DNA of 64,000 nucleotides from Actinomadura meyerae (GTDB lineage: Bacteria; Actinomycetota; Actinomycetes; Streptosporangiales; Streptosporangiaceae): assembly GCF_900188445.1 (NCBI RefSeq), contig NZ_FZOR01000044.1, positions 1 to 64,000 of the forward strand, written 5' to 3'. Position 1 is the stretch's first letter. Each line of letters opens with the position of its first letter. Below, piece by piece: positions 1 to 8,410 of this stretch. Both the position numbers and the translations under genes were made by a program. Below the pieces are notes generated by a model. That model was not told where the DNA came from, did no database searches, and saw nothing but the letters and a program-made list of their open reading frames with translations.

Positions 1-102
1 AGGTTCTTCTTCGTCGATGAACCCATCTACCGGAGACCTCACTACTTAGAGATCACGACACACCGTCACACACCCGACTTCGAGACACGCCCTAGTGGGT
101 TG

Positions 103-155
103 TTGGCGCCGCCAACGGTATGTAGTGTTGGTTGTGCCAATGTTGGACAAGCCAA
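103..155. promoter_or_regulatory. Three TTGG-N5-CCAA inverted repeats
   Basis: Three perfect 13-bp dyads of the form TTGG-N5-CCAA lie at 103-115, 128-140 and 143-155. They end 3 bp before the ATG at 159. The three centres differ, so only the palindromic half-sites are conserved, as expected for a protein-binding array. No regulator gene is visible to the left of the window edge. Operator function is inferred. Confidence 0.45.
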
Positions 156-158
156 TGA

Positions 159-554
159 ATGAGGTTCGCCGTGGACGATCGTCAGCAGCTTTCCGTGCTG
201 GTCAGCCGCCTGGGGCGGTGGCTGGACGACAAGAGCCCCGGCGACGGGCGCGCTCTATTCACCGAGGACGCGGAGGTGCACACCCCCGGCGGCGTGTCCA
301 AGGGTGTGGACGCTCTCGTCGCGCAGGCGCGCCGCAACCACCAGGTGCCGACCCAGCACTTCATCACCAACCCCCTAGTTGAGGTGGACGGCGACCGAGC
401 CGAGGTCAGCGCGAACCTTTTCGTCGTCTTCGTCCATGAGGGCGGGCCGCGGCTGCTGGGTGAGCGCTACGAGCTGAAGGCCGTCCGTACGCCGGACGGC
501 TGGCGCGTCTCCCGGGTCGAGGCCCGCCCTGTGTGGGACGTAGCGCTCGCCTAA
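159..554 (+). CDS. SnoaL-like / NTF2-fold protein
   Basis: A 131-aa protein with the compact SnoaL/NTF2-like pattern: an N-terminal helix (LVSRLGRWLDDKSP), an FTEDAEVHTPGG strand near residue 30, and a C-terminal strand pair ending in GWRVSRVEARPVW. This fold serves polyketide cyclases, small dehydratases or ligand binding; nothing here fixes a substrate. A GTG at 171 (VDDRQQ) is an alternative start. The stop overlaps that of the convergent SDR gene by 4 bp. Three TTGG-N5-CCAA dyads sit directly upstream and probably control it. Confidence 0.75.
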   Translation: MRFAVDDRQQLSVLVSRLGRWLDDKSPGDGRALFTEDAEVHTPGGVSKGVDALVAQARRNHQVPTQHFITNPLVEVDGDRAEVSANLFVVFVHEGGPRLLGERYELKAVRTPDGWRVSRVEARPVWDVALA

Positions 555-1348
555 GGGGAGGTGAGTTCGTCCGAGAGCGCGCGCAGGCGGGCACGGGCTT
601 CGAGGTCGTATGCCTGGTCGTTCGCACGGGCTTCCTTGAGGACGTCGAAGAAGCGGCCGGAGACGTCGTCCAGTGCCGGGTCGGTGACGAGGCGATGCGT
701 CGCCTCCAGGCCCTCCTCCAGGGTGCTGACCGGCGACGAGACCATCTTGGTCGGCATGAGCGTGGCCGGGTGCAGGGCGTTCGCGGTGACGCCCGTCCCG
801 GCCAGCTCGCCGGCGAGGTCGAACGTGAACATGATCTGGGCGAGCTTGCTCTGGCAGTACGCCCCGAAGCTCCGGTAGTGGCGGGTGAGCATGACGTCGT
901 CGAAGTCGATCGCCTGCTGGCCGATGCTGCTGACGTTCACGATGCGGGCCGGCGCCGACGAGACCAGGGTCGGCAGCAGCAGGCGGGTCAGCAGGTAGCC
1001 GGACAGGTAGTTCACCGCGAACGTCAGCTCGTGGCCGTCCGCGCTCGGCTGCCACGAGTCGGGTCCGCCGATGCCCGCGTTGTTGACCAGCACGTCCAGG
1101 CGGGGATGGTCGGCGCGGACGGCCTCGGCGAGCGCCCGCGTCTGGGCGAGCGACGACAGGTCGGCCCGGTACCAGGACGCCCGGCCGCCGATCTCCCGCA
1201 GGGTCGCCTCGCCGCGCCGGTCGTCCCGCCCGTGGACGAGCACCGTCGCGCCGTCGGCGGCCAGCCGGGCGGCGAGGGCGCGACCGAGGCCGTCGGTCGC
1301 GCCCGTGATGAGGATGGTCTGCTGCTCGATGGGACGCATGCTCCCCAT
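551..1348 (-). CDS. SDR family oxidoreductase
   Basis: A 265-aa short-chain dehydrogenase/reductase. It has the NAD(P)-binding TGATDGLG motif near the N terminus, LVNNAGIGG in the middle, a catalytic Ser in VNVSSIGQ and the later part of the fold (ANALHPATLMPT). The usual YxxxK is present as YCQSK. An alternative ATG at 1339 has a GGGGAG just upstream; the start at 1348 uses AGGAGGA about 13 nt away. It lies head-to-tail with the downstream hydrolase gene and may share its promoter. The substrate is unknown. Confidence 0.85.
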   Translation of the reverse strand: MGSMRPIEQQTILITGATDGLGRALAARLAADGATVLVHGRDDRRGEATLREIGGRASWYRADLSSLAQTRALAEAVRADHPRLDVLVNNAGIGGPDSWQPSADGHELTFAVNYLSGYLLTRLLLPTLVSSAPARIVNVSSIGQQAIDFDDVMLTRHYRSFGAYCQSKLAQIMFTFDLAGELAGTGVTANALHPATLMPTKMVSSPVSTLEEGLEATHRLVTDPALDDVSGRFFDVLKEARANDQAYDLEARARLRALSDELTSP

Positions 1349-1368
1349 CGTGCCCGGCGGTCCTCCTG

Positions 1369-2145
1369 CTAAGGGCGGTCGAGGAAGTCCCGGACGAGCC
1401 GCACGAACTCGTCCGGCTGCTCCATCATCACGACGTGCCCGGCGTCCAGTTCGGTGTATTCGCTGTCCGTGATGCCTTTCGCCAGCTCCCGGTGGTTCTC
1501 GACCGGGACGGTCTGGTCGGCGGTGCAGCCGATCACCAGCGTCGGCGCCTCGATCTTCGTCAGCAGGTTCCGGATGTCGACGCGCCGGACCAGGTCGAGC
1601 TGGCGCAGCATCCCGTCCGTGGGGCGCATGAAGCCGTGGAGCTGCTCGGCGCCGTCCTCCCCGATCCGGTTCAGGAACGCCGGGCTGGCGGAGGTGACCG
1701 TCCCGAGCCTGGCGAACCCCTCGGGGCTGCCGGTGAGCGTCAGCCACAGGGACATGAGCTGGCGGAGGTACACGTCCTCGCTGTTCGCGAACCCCGCGAC
1801 GGGGATCAGGCGCCGGACGAGGTCGGGGCGCAGCGCGGCCGCCGCGGTGGCGGTCGGCGCGCCCAGCGAGAAGCCGAGCAGGTCGACCGGGGCGGGGCCG
1901 AGGTCCTCGATCACGGCGATGACCTGGTTCGCGAGCGCCTCGATGGTCAGCGGCGCGCCGTCGTCACTGGCGGGATCGGATCCCGCCAGGTCGGGCAGGA
2001 CCACGGTGCGCCGGTCGGTGAAGCGGTCGGTGATCGCGTCCCACATGACCGAACCGGGGCCGACCCCGTGGACGAGGACGAGGGGAGGGCCGGAGCCCTC
2101 CGTCCGGTAGGCGATGGTGGCGTTTCCAACGGTCAGGTTCGTCAT
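1369..2145 (-). CDS. Alpha/beta-fold hydrolase
   Basis: A 258-aa alpha/beta hydrolase with the oxyanion HGVG motif at 26-29, nucleophile elbow GFSLG (Ser93), acid near Asp210 and catalytic His237 in DAGHVVM. It is the size of a cytoplasmic lactonase or esterase and has no signal peptide. It is transcribed away from an MmyB-type regulator at 2248, and MmyB regulators often sit beside a divergent hydrolase or SDR gene. The SDR gene follows on the same strand after about 20 bp, suggesting a two-gene operon. Confidence 0.85.
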   Translation of the reverse strand: MTNLTVGNATIAYRTEGSGPPLVLVHGVGPGSVMWDAITDRFTDRRTVVLPDLAGSDPASDDGAPLTIEALANQVIAVIEDLGPAPVDLLGFSLGAPTATAAAALRPDLVRRLIPVAGFANSEDVYLRQLMSLWLTLTGSPEGFARLGTVTSASPAFLNRIGEDGAEQLHGFMRPTDGMLRQLDLVRRVDIRNLLTKIEAPTLVIGCTADQTVPVENHRELAKGITDSEYTELDAGHVVMMEQPDEFVRLVRDFLDRP

Positions 2146-2183
2146 GCCTCTGACACTGCCCCCGCGCGCGGCGGATGAGGAGC

Positions 2184-2211
2184 GGACCGCCCTGGCTAGG
2201 ACAAGCGGTCC
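2184..2211. promoter_or_regulatory. Inverted repeat between hydrolase and MmyB regulator
   Basis: GGACCGC at 2184-2190 is matched by GCGGTCC at 2205-2211. The 7-bp arms are 14 bp apart. The dyad lies in the shared intergenic region of the divergent hydrolase and MmyB genes, where an operator for the regulator would be expected. Function is inferred from position and symmetry only. Confidence 0.3.
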
Positions 2212-2247
2212 CAGGCTCGGACGGGTGGGAGCGTGGACCATGGAGGC

Positions 2248-3102
2248 ATGGACATGAACCGCCGCGACCTCGCCGACTTCCTCCGCCGCTCGCGGGAGCG
2301 GCTGCGGCCGCGGGACGTCGGCCTGGCGGAGGGCCCGCGGCGGCGCACGCCGGGGCTGCGCCGCGAGGAGGTGTCGCAGCTCGCGGGCATGTCCGCGGAC
2401 TACTACATGCGCCTTGAGCAGGCCCGCAGCCCGCAGCCGTCCGCCCAGCTCCTCGGCGCGCTCGCCCGCGCGCTGCGGCTCACCGCGGACGAGCGCGACC
2501 ACCTGTACGTCCTCGCAGGTCACCGGCCGCCCGCCGGGCCCTTCGCCGGCGACCACGTCCGGCCGGGCCTGCTGTACCTCCTCGACCGGCTGACCGAGAC
2601 GCCCGCGCAGATCCTCGGCGACCTCGGCGACCTGCTCGCGCAGAACGCCCTGGCGGAGGCCCTGTTCGGCTGCGTCTGCACCGTGAAGGGATCCGACCGC
2701 AACATCGTCTGGCGGTGGTTCACCGACCCGTTCGTCCGAGAGGCGTACCCGCCGGAGGAACGCGACCGCTACAGCCGCCTGCACGTCGCCGACCTGCGCG
2801 CGGCCGTCGCGCGGCGCGGTTCCGACGAGGCGGCGCGGGCGCTCGTCCGGCGGCTCCGCGAGGCGAGCGGCGAGTTCGCCGAGCTGTGGGACCTGCACGA
2901 GGTCGCCGTCCGCCGCACGAGCCGGATGAGGGTGGTGCACCCGCAGGTCGGGCCGATCGAGTTCGACGCGGAGGTCCTGCTCACGCCGGCCGAGGACCAG
3001 CGCCTCGTCGCCTACACCCCGCCGCCGGGCAGTTCGACGCCGGACGCCCTCGCCCTGCTGCGCGTCATCGGCCCCGAGACCGCCCACCGCAGCCACATCT
3101 AG
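2248..3102 (+). CDS. XRE family regulator, MmyB type
   Basis: A 284-aa protein with an N-terminal XRE helix-turn-helix (LRREEVSQLAGMSADYYMRL, about residues 30-50). The C-terminal half is of the MmyB type, a ligand-binding PAS-like domain. The family hallmarks RRTPGLRREEV and MRLEQ are present. The ATG at 2248 follows a GGAGG-like stretch; ATGs at 2233 and 2254 are alternatives. It is divergent from the hydrolase-SDR pair, its probable target. MmyB proteins respond to small hydrophobic molecules in the studied cases; the ligand here is unknown. Confidence 0.85.
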   Translation: MDMNRRDLADFLRRSRERLRPRDVGLAEGPRRRTPGLRREEVSQLAGMSADYYMRLEQARSPQPSAQLLGALARALRLTADERDHLYVLAGHRPPAGPFAGDHVRPGLLYLLDRLTETPAQILGDLGDLLAQNALAEALFGCVCTVKGSDRNIVWRWFTDPFVREAYPPEERDRYSRLHVADLRAAVARRGSDEAARALVRRLREASGEFAELWDLHEVAVRRTSRMRVVHPQVGPIEFDAEVLLTPAEDQRLVAYTPPPGSSTPDALALLRVIGPETAHRSHI

Positions 3103-4245
3103 CTAGGCGGATGGCTGGGCGGAGGTGCTCCGCAGGCGCCAGAGGGACGTCGTCTCGGCGGCGCGGGCCGCGTGGAGCGGGTCATCCGGGTCGGCGGCGC
3201 GCGGGTGGACGGGCCGGGTGTCGAGCCTGCCCGCCACCTCCAGGTCGGACGCGCCGAACAGCGCGCGGAGCTCGTCGCGGGTGCGGAGCCCGAGGTGCTC
3301 GGCCAGGTCCGAAAGGATCAGCCAGCCTTCGCCGCCGGGTTCGAGATGGTCGGCGAGGCCGGTGAGGAAGCCGCGCAGCATCCGCCCGCCCGGGTCGTAG
3401 ACGGCGTGTTCGAGGGGCGAGCTGGGCTTGGCGGGCACCCACGGCGGGTTGCACACGATGAGCCCGGCCCGTCCCGGCGGGAACAGGTCGGCTCGGACGA
3501 CCTCGACCTGCTTCCCGACCTCCAGCCGGTCGACGTTCTCCTGGGCGCAGGCAAGCGCGCGCGGGTCGAGGTCGGTGGCGACGACGCGTTCCGCGCCGCG
3601 ACGAGCCAGGACCGCCGCCAGTACGCCCGTACCGGTGCCGATGTCGAACGCCGTCGTCGTGGACGGGAGCGGCGCCTCGTTGACCAGATCGACGTACTCC
3701 CCTCTCACCGGGGAGAAGACGCCGTAGTGCGGGTGTATCCGGTCACCGCCCAGCGCAGGGACGGGCACGCCCTTCGTACGCCATTCGTGTGCGCCGATCA
3801 GCCCGAGCAACTCGCGCAGTGACGTCACGTAGGGCTGGTCATCCGGCCCGTACGCCTCCGTACAGGCGTCCTGGACGGACGGTGCTCGACGCAGCGGGAT
3901 CACATGCCCCGGGTCGAGCGGTATGAGCAGCATGCCGAGCGTCCGCGCGCGCTGGGCCCGTGCCTGGCGGTGGAGGTGGAACGCCTGCACCTGGGAGGGT
4001 TCCGGCTTGCGCCTGGGACGGCGCGGCGGCCGGTCGATCCGGCGCGCCATCGCACCGAGGAGCTGCCGCGCGTTCTGGAAGTCGCCGCGCCACAGCAGGG
4101 CGGTGCCTTCGCAGGCCAGCCGGTAGGCGTCGTCGGCGCGGGTCTCGTCGTCGGCGACCACGACGCGGCGGGGCGGCGCCGCGCTCTCCGAACGCCAGCG
4201 GACGCGATGGTCCCGGCCGTCCTCCCGCCAGGAGATCTCGTCCAC
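3103..4245 (-). CDS. Class I SAM-dependent methyltransferase
   Basis: A 380-aa protein. The C-terminal half holds the AdoMet-binding motif FDIGTGTGVLAAVLARRG and the NPPW motif (VCNPPWVPAKP) typical of N6-adenine, N2-guanine and N5-glutamine methyltransferases of the HemK/RlmG type. The N-terminal 170 residues are basic and could bind RNA or protein. The stop is adjacent to that of the convergent MmyB gene, with no gap. The NPPW motif suggests methylation of an amide or exocyclic amine; the substrate is not identifiable. Confidence 0.8.
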   Translation of the reverse strand: MDEISWREDGRDHRVRWRSESAAPPRRVVVADDETRADDAYRLACEGTALLWRGDFQNARQLLGAMARRIDRPPRRPRRKPEPSQVQAFHLHRQARAQRARTLGMLLIPLDPGHVIPLRRAPSVQDACTEAYGPDDQPYVTSLRELLGLIGAHEWRTKGVPVPALGGDRIHPHYGVFSPVRGEYVDLVNEAPLPSTTTAFDIGTGTGVLAAVLARRGAERVVATDLDPRALACAQENVDRLEVGKQVEVVRADLFPPGRAGLIVCNPPWVPAKPSSPLEHAVYDPGGRMLRGFLTGLADHLEPGGEGWLILSDLAEHLGLRTRDELRALFGASDLEVAGRLDTRPVHPRAADPDDPLHAARAAETTSLWRLRSTSAQPSA

Positions 4246-4263
4246 CCCTGTACCGTATCCGGC

Positions 4264-4635
4264 GTGCGTCTACCTGGGCCATTGCATGTGCTGAACGAGG
4301 GGCTCGCCTTCGTTCTGGAGGTCGCGGCCATCGTCGCGCTGGCCTGGTGGGGCTTCACCACGGGCGGCAACGTCGTCGTCGACATCGTCCTCGGCATCGG
4401 GACACCGGTGGCCGCGATGGTCCTGTGGGGTCTGTTCGCCGCGCCGCGCGCCCGGTTCAAGGTCGCGTTGCCGTTCGTCCTCTTGGCCAAGGCCGTCGTC
4501 TTCAGCGCGGGTGCACTGGCGTTCTACGGCGTGGGCCATACGACGGTGGCCATCGTGTTCGCCGTTGTGGCTTTCCTCAACACCGCACTGGCCACGTTGG
4601 ACCGCGAAGCCCACTTTCGTTCGGCCGCCGATTAG
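4264..4635 (+). CDS. YrdB family (DUF2568) membrane protein
   Basis: A 123-aa protein with four predicted hydrophobic helices (AFVLEVAAIVALAWWGF, VLGIGTPVAAMVLWGLF, LPFVLLAKAVVFSAGALAFY, VAIVFAVVAFLNTALATL). The pattern matches the YrdB/DUF2568 family of small integral membrane proteins of unknown function. Start is GTG at 4264 (VRLPGP); GTG 4288 is an alternative. It diverges from the methyltransferase gene 18 bp away, and its stop overlaps that of the convergent MmyB-type gene. Confidence 0.8.
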   Translation: MRLPGPLHVLNEGLAFVLEVAAIVALAWWGFTTGGNVVVDIVLGIGTPVAAMVLWGLFAAPRARFKVALPFVLLAKAVVFSAGALAFYGVGHTTVAIVFAVVAFLNTALATLDREAHFRSAAD

Positions 4636-5501
4636 GGCTCTTCCGTGGCCAGGTCGGCGCTGGAGCGGCAGGTGGTCGTCTCGGCCAGCTTGCGCAGGGC
4701 GGCCTCGGACGACGACCCCGGCTCGGCGGCGTAGAGCATCAGGCGGCTCAGGTCCGGGTCGCCGGGCAGGTGCAGGGTCTCGAACGGCAGGACGAGCCGT
4801 CCGGCCTCCGGGTGGTCGATGCGGGCCTCGCCGTGCGTCAGGTCCGACACGTGGTGCGCCGACCACATCCGGTGGAAGTCGGGGCTGCGCTCGCGCAGGC
4901 AGTCGATGACCGCGCGCAGGTTCGGGTCGTCCGGGTCCTGGCCGGAGCGGTACCGCAGGTAGGCGGCGTTGCGCCGGGCCACCGTCGGCCAGTTGTCGCC
5001 CAGCCGCGCCTTGTAGTCGGGGTTGAGATGGATCTGGTGCGACCAGGTCCGCTCGTCCGGCGGGACGTTCGCCAGGTCGACGAACACGGCGGCGGTGAGC
5101 CGGTTCCACGCGACCACGTTCGTGTAGTGCCCGACCACGTACGCGGGCGCGTGTGTGAACGAGTCCAGCAGGTGCTGGAGGGGCGCCCGTAGGCGCGGCT
5201 GCGCGGTGAGGGGCGCGCGGCGCGGTGGGTGCGCGAGCCGGTGCAGGTGGGCGTGCTCGTCGCCGTCCAGCCGCAGCGCCCGCGAGATCGCGTCCAGGAC
5301 GTCGGCGGACACACCGTCCGCAGTCCCCTGCTCCAGCCGGATGTAGTACGCGACGCTGACTCCGGCGAGCTGCGCCAGCTCCTCCCGCCGCAGGCCGGGG
5401 ACGCGGCGCCGCGTCCCGTAGGTGGGCAGGCCGGCGTCCTCGGGCCGCAGCCGCGCCCTGCGCGACTTGAGGAACTCTCCCAGCTCGCCGTTCCGTGCCA
5501 T
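4632..5501 (-). CDS. XRE family regulator, MmyB type
   Basis: A 289-aa second MmyB-type regulator: an XRE helix-turn-helix near residues 33-55 (LRREELAQLAGVSVAYYIRL) followed by the ligand-binding domain, with family features such as VGHYTNVVAWN and the MWSAHHV region. It is divergent from an MFS-SDR operon starting at 5617, its likely target. It shares architecture with the regulator at 2248 but is clearly diverged, so it is not a recent tandem duplicate. Confidence 0.87.
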   Translation of the reverse strand: MARNGELGEFLKSRRARLRPEDAGLPTYGTRRRVPGLRREELAQLAGVSVAYYIRLEQGTADGVSADVLDAISRALRLDGDEHAHLHRLAHPPRRAPLTAQPRLRAPLQHLLDSFTHAPAYVVGHYTNVVAWNRLTAAVFVDLANVPPDERTWSHQIHLNPDYKARLGDNWPTVARRNAAYLRYRSGQDPDDPNLRAVIDCLRERSPDFHRMWSAHHVSDLTHGEARIDHPEAGRLVLPFETLHLPGDPDLSRLMLYAAEPGSSSEAALRKLAETTTCRSSADLATEEP

Positions 5502-5616
5502 GCCGCAGAGGCTATCCAGCCCGGGGAAGCCCGATTCGGCCTGGAGCCTGCTACTGGGAGTGGTACGAACGAGCGGGGTCTGGGTAGGCGCGCCCGCCGC
5601 AGCGAGGGTCTCTTGC

Positions 5617-7011
5617 ATGACCGCATTGACCACCGCCGTGTCCGCCCCTTCGGGGCGGATGTCGTCGCGGCACAAGCTGGTACTGACCCTTCTTCTGGGC
5701 GCGCAGTTCATGCTCGCCATCGACTTCTCCATCCTCAACGTGGCGCTGCCGGTCGTCGGCAGTGGCCTGGGCTTCGGGCTGGACGAGCTGCAGTGGATCG
5801 CCACGGCGTTCGCCCTTCCCGCCGCCGGGTTCACGCTGCTGTTCGGCCGGGTGGCCGACCTGTTCGGACGGCGCCGAATGCTGCTCGCGGGCATGGCCCT
5901 CCTGGCCGGAGGGTCGCTGATCGGCGGGATGGCCGCGTCGCCGGCGATGCTGCTGACCGGCCGGGTCCTGCAGGGGCTCGCCACGGCGATCGCCACACCG
6001 GCGGCCCTGTCGCTGATCACGACGTCGTTCCCGGAGGGCCCGCTCCGGACGCGCGCGCTCGGGCTGAGCGGCGCCCTCATGTCCGCCGGGTTCACGGTCG
6101 GCGCGATCCTCGGCGGCGTCCTCACCGACCTGCTGAGCTGGCGCTGGGCGTTCCTGATCAACGTGCCGGTCGCGGTGCTGATCCTCGCCGTGACGCCCGC
6201 CGTCATCGCGGAGAGCCGGTCCCGGGACGGGGCCAGGCTGGACGTCCCGGGGGCGGTGACCGTGACCGGCGGGCTGCTCGCCCTCGTCTACGGGATCACC
6301 TCCGCCGGCTCGTCCGGCTGGGGCTCGCCGCCCGCGCTCGGCGCCCTCGCCGCCGCCGCGCTGCTGCTCGTCGCGTTCGTCCTAGTCGAGCGGCGCGCGA
6401 CGGCTCCGCTCGCGCCGCTGCGGGTGCTGACCCGCCGGACGGTCGCCTGGGGCAACGTGGCCGGGTTCGTCGCCTTCGCCACCGAGACGTCGCTGGTGTT
6501 CCTGATGACCCTCTACCTCCAGAAGGTCCTGGACTTCTCGCCGCTCGCGACCGGGCTCGCGCTCGGCGTGCTCGGCGCCGGGACGTTCGCCGGCGGCGTC
6601 GCCGCTCCCCGGATCATGGGCCGGCTCGGCGGCCGGGCGACGCTGGTCGCCGGGCTCGTCCTGCAGGCCGCCGCGACCGCCGCGCTGCTCGGCCTCGGCG
6701 AGTCGCGCGGCTCCCTCGGCCTGCTGCTCGCCGCGACCGCGATAGGCGGGTTCGGGAACCTCGTCGCGATCGTCGCGTTCATGGGAACCGCGACGTCCGG
6801 GCTGCCGGACGCCGAGCAGGGCCTCGCGACCGGCCTCGCCACGATGACGCAGCAGGTCGCCATCACCCTCGGCATCCCGGTGATGAGCGCGGTCGCCACG
6901 GCGCACGCGTCCGTCCTCGGCGGCCTGCGCCTCGCTACCGCCGTGAACGCCCTGATCGCCCTCGCGGGCGCGGCCCTCGTCGGGTCGTTCCTGCGCCGCC
7001 CCGCCCGGTGA
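5617..7011 (+). CDS. MFS transporter, DHA2 (14-TMS) family
   Basis: A 464-aa drug:proton antiporter-like permease. Helix 1 ends MLAIDFSILNVALP, which matches the DHA2 signature, and motif A appears as LFGRVADLFGRRRML. About 14 hydrophobic segments can be counted. The ATG at 5617 is the first with a good N terminus; the longer frame upstream crosses the promoter region. An SDR gene follows after 11 bp, and the divergent MmyB gene is the probable repressor. Efflux of a hydrophobic compound is the likely role; the substrate is unknown. Confidence 0.85.
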   Translation: MTALTTAVSAPSGRMSSRHKLVLTLLLGAQFMLAIDFSILNVALPVVGSGLGFGLDELQWIATAFALPAAGFTLLFGRVADLFGRRRMLLAGMALLAGGSLIGGMAASPAMLLTGRVLQGLATAIATPAALSLITTSFPEGPLRTRALGLSGALMSAGFTVGAILGGVLTDLLSWRWAFLINVPVAVLILAVTPAVIAESRSRDGARLDVPGAVTVTGGLLALVYGITSAGSSGWGSPPALGALAAAALLLVAFVLVERRATAPLAPLRVLTRRTVAWGNVAGFVAFATETSLVFLMTLYLQKVLDFSPLATGLALGVLGAGTFAGGVAAPRIMGRLGGRATLVAGLVLQAAATAALLGLGESRGSLGLLLAATAIGGFGNLVAIVAFMGTATSGLPDAEQGLATGLATMTQQVAITLGIPVMSAVATAHASVLGGLRLATAVNALIALAGAALVGSFLRRPAR

Positions 7012-7022
7012 AGGAGACCGCC

Positions 7023-7778
7023 ATGGACCTCGAACTCGACGGCAGGGTCTACCTCGTCACCGGTGCGTCCGCCGGGATCGGCGCGGCCACCGCCCGGCTG
7101 CTCGCGAGCGAGGGCGCCCGCGTCGTCGGCATCGCCCGCTCGTCCGCCGACGTGGCCGCCGACCTCACCGACCCCGCCGCCGCGCAGCGGGCCGTGGACG
7201 CGGCCCTGGAGCGGCACGGGCGGCTGGACGGCCTGGTCAACAACGCGGGCGCCCTCGAATCCCGGATCGGCTTCCTGGACGTGACCGATGAGCAGTGGCA
7301 CGCGACGTTCGAGCTGAACTTCCACGCCGCCGTGCGCATGGCCCGCGCCGCGCTGCCCGCCCTGATCGACCAGGGAGCGGGGAGCATCGTGCACGTCTCC
7401 AGCGAAGCCGGGAGATTTCCCGACACTCCGCTGGTCGACTATGCCGCGTCCAAGACGGCGCTTCTGTCGGTGTCCAAGACGCTGGCGGGGGAGTTCGGCC
7501 GCTGCGGCATCCGCTCCAACGTTGTCACGCCCGGCCCCACGCGCACGAGGCTCTGGGACGAGCCAGGAGGGTTCGCCGACCAACTGGCCGCCCAGTACGG
7601 CCTTCCGGTGGAGGAGGCGATCGAAAGGTTCGTCCAGGAGGAACGGAGGCTTCCAACAGGACGCCTTGGCACGCCCCAGGACGTCGCCCGTGTCATCGCC
7701 TATCTGCTCTCACCGCTGGCCGCTCAGGTAACGGGCGCTGAATGGACGGTAGACGGCGGAGCACTACGCCAACTCTGA
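7023..7778 (+). CDS. SDR family oxidoreductase
   Basis: A 251-aa classical SDR: TGASAGIG cofactor motif at about 14-21, VNNAGAL, catalytic Ser in VHVSSEAG, YAASK (Tyr and Lys) and the C-terminal TVDGGALRQ typical of FabG-like enzymes. It is preceded by a GGAGA Shine-Dalgarno sequence and lies 11 bp after the MFS gene, so the two are co-transcribed. It probably modifies the compound that the exporter and the MmyB regulator handle. A strong hairpin follows its stop. Confidence 0.87.
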   Translation: MDLELDGRVYLVTGASAGIGAATARLLASEGARVVGIARSSADVAADLTDPAAAQRAVDAALERHGRLDGLVNNAGALESRIGFLDVTDEQWHATFELNFHAAVRMARAALPALIDQGAGSIVHVSSEAGRFPDTPLVDYAASKTALLSVSKTLAGEFGRCGIRSNVVTPGPTRTRLWDEPGGFADQLAAQYGLPVEEAIERFVQEERRLPTGRLGTPQDVARVIAYLLSPLAAQVTGAEWTVDGGALRQL

Positions 7779-7792
7779 GGAACGGTGACGAC

Positions 7793-7827
7793 AGTGTGCC
7801 GGACGCCGTGCGGGCGTCCGGCACACT
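7793..7827. terminator. Bidirectional terminator hairpin
   Basis: A perfect 15-bp stem (7793-7807 with 7813-7827) and a 5-nt loop lie between the convergent SDR and SnoaL-like genes. No U-tract follows, which is normal in high-G+C actinomycetes. It probably serves both genes. Confidence 0.8.
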
Positions 7828-7834
7828 CCCTCGT

Positions 7835-8197
7835 TCAGGCCGGGACCTTGTCGAGGAACCCCGTCACCCGGTCGAACCGGCCGTCGTCCCCGAAGACGGC
7901 CACATCGAAGCCGGCGGCGATCGCCTCCCCGCCCTCCGGGCCGAGCTCCCAGGTGAAGCGGGCCACGTTGTGGTGCGCGTCCACCGGGCCCGCCGGACGG
8001 AACACCAGCCCGGGGAACTGCTGCTGCGCGGCGCCGATGAACGCGTCGATGGCGTCCCGCCCCTCGGCCACCCCGAGCGGGTCGACATAGGCCGGGTTCT
8101 CCGTCCACAGTTCGTCGATCGCGGCGCGGCGCGCGGCCGGGTCCTTCTCGTTCCAGATCGCCAGGTAGCGCTCGACCCGCTGCTGAACATCGCTCAT
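7835..8197 (-). CDS. NTF2/SnoaL-like protein
   Basis: A 120-aa protein with the SnoaL-like layout: an N-terminal helix (VQQRVERYLAIWNEKDP), ELWTENPAYVDPLG, and a C-terminal FGDDGRFDRVTGFLD strand pair. The ATG at 8197 (MSDVQQ) was chosen because the frame upstream is basic and lacks family similarity. It is distinct in sequence from the SnoaL-like protein at 159. No catalytic role can be assigned. Confidence 0.8.
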   Translation of the reverse strand: MSDVQQRVERYLAIWNEKDPAARRAAIDELWTENPAYVDPLGVAEGRDAIDAFIGAAQQQFPGLVFRPAGPVDAHHNVARFTWELGPEGGEAIAAGFDVAVFGDDGRFDRVTGFLDKVPA

Positions 8198-8410
8198 GTC
8201 ATGACTCCCGTCTGATCGACCGGGTTCGTTCCCCCGGCGACCCTCACGCTGCCAGCGCGCGAGCGGAAGATCGATTACGTGGGAGGTCATGTACCCGCGA
8301 CGTCATGCCCGCCCTCACCCGACCGCGACCGCGGCGACCGCGGCCCGCCGGTGACCATGATGTCGTTTTCTCGCTAGTGGAGGGCCATCGCCATCGTCGA
8401 TGCTGGAGGC

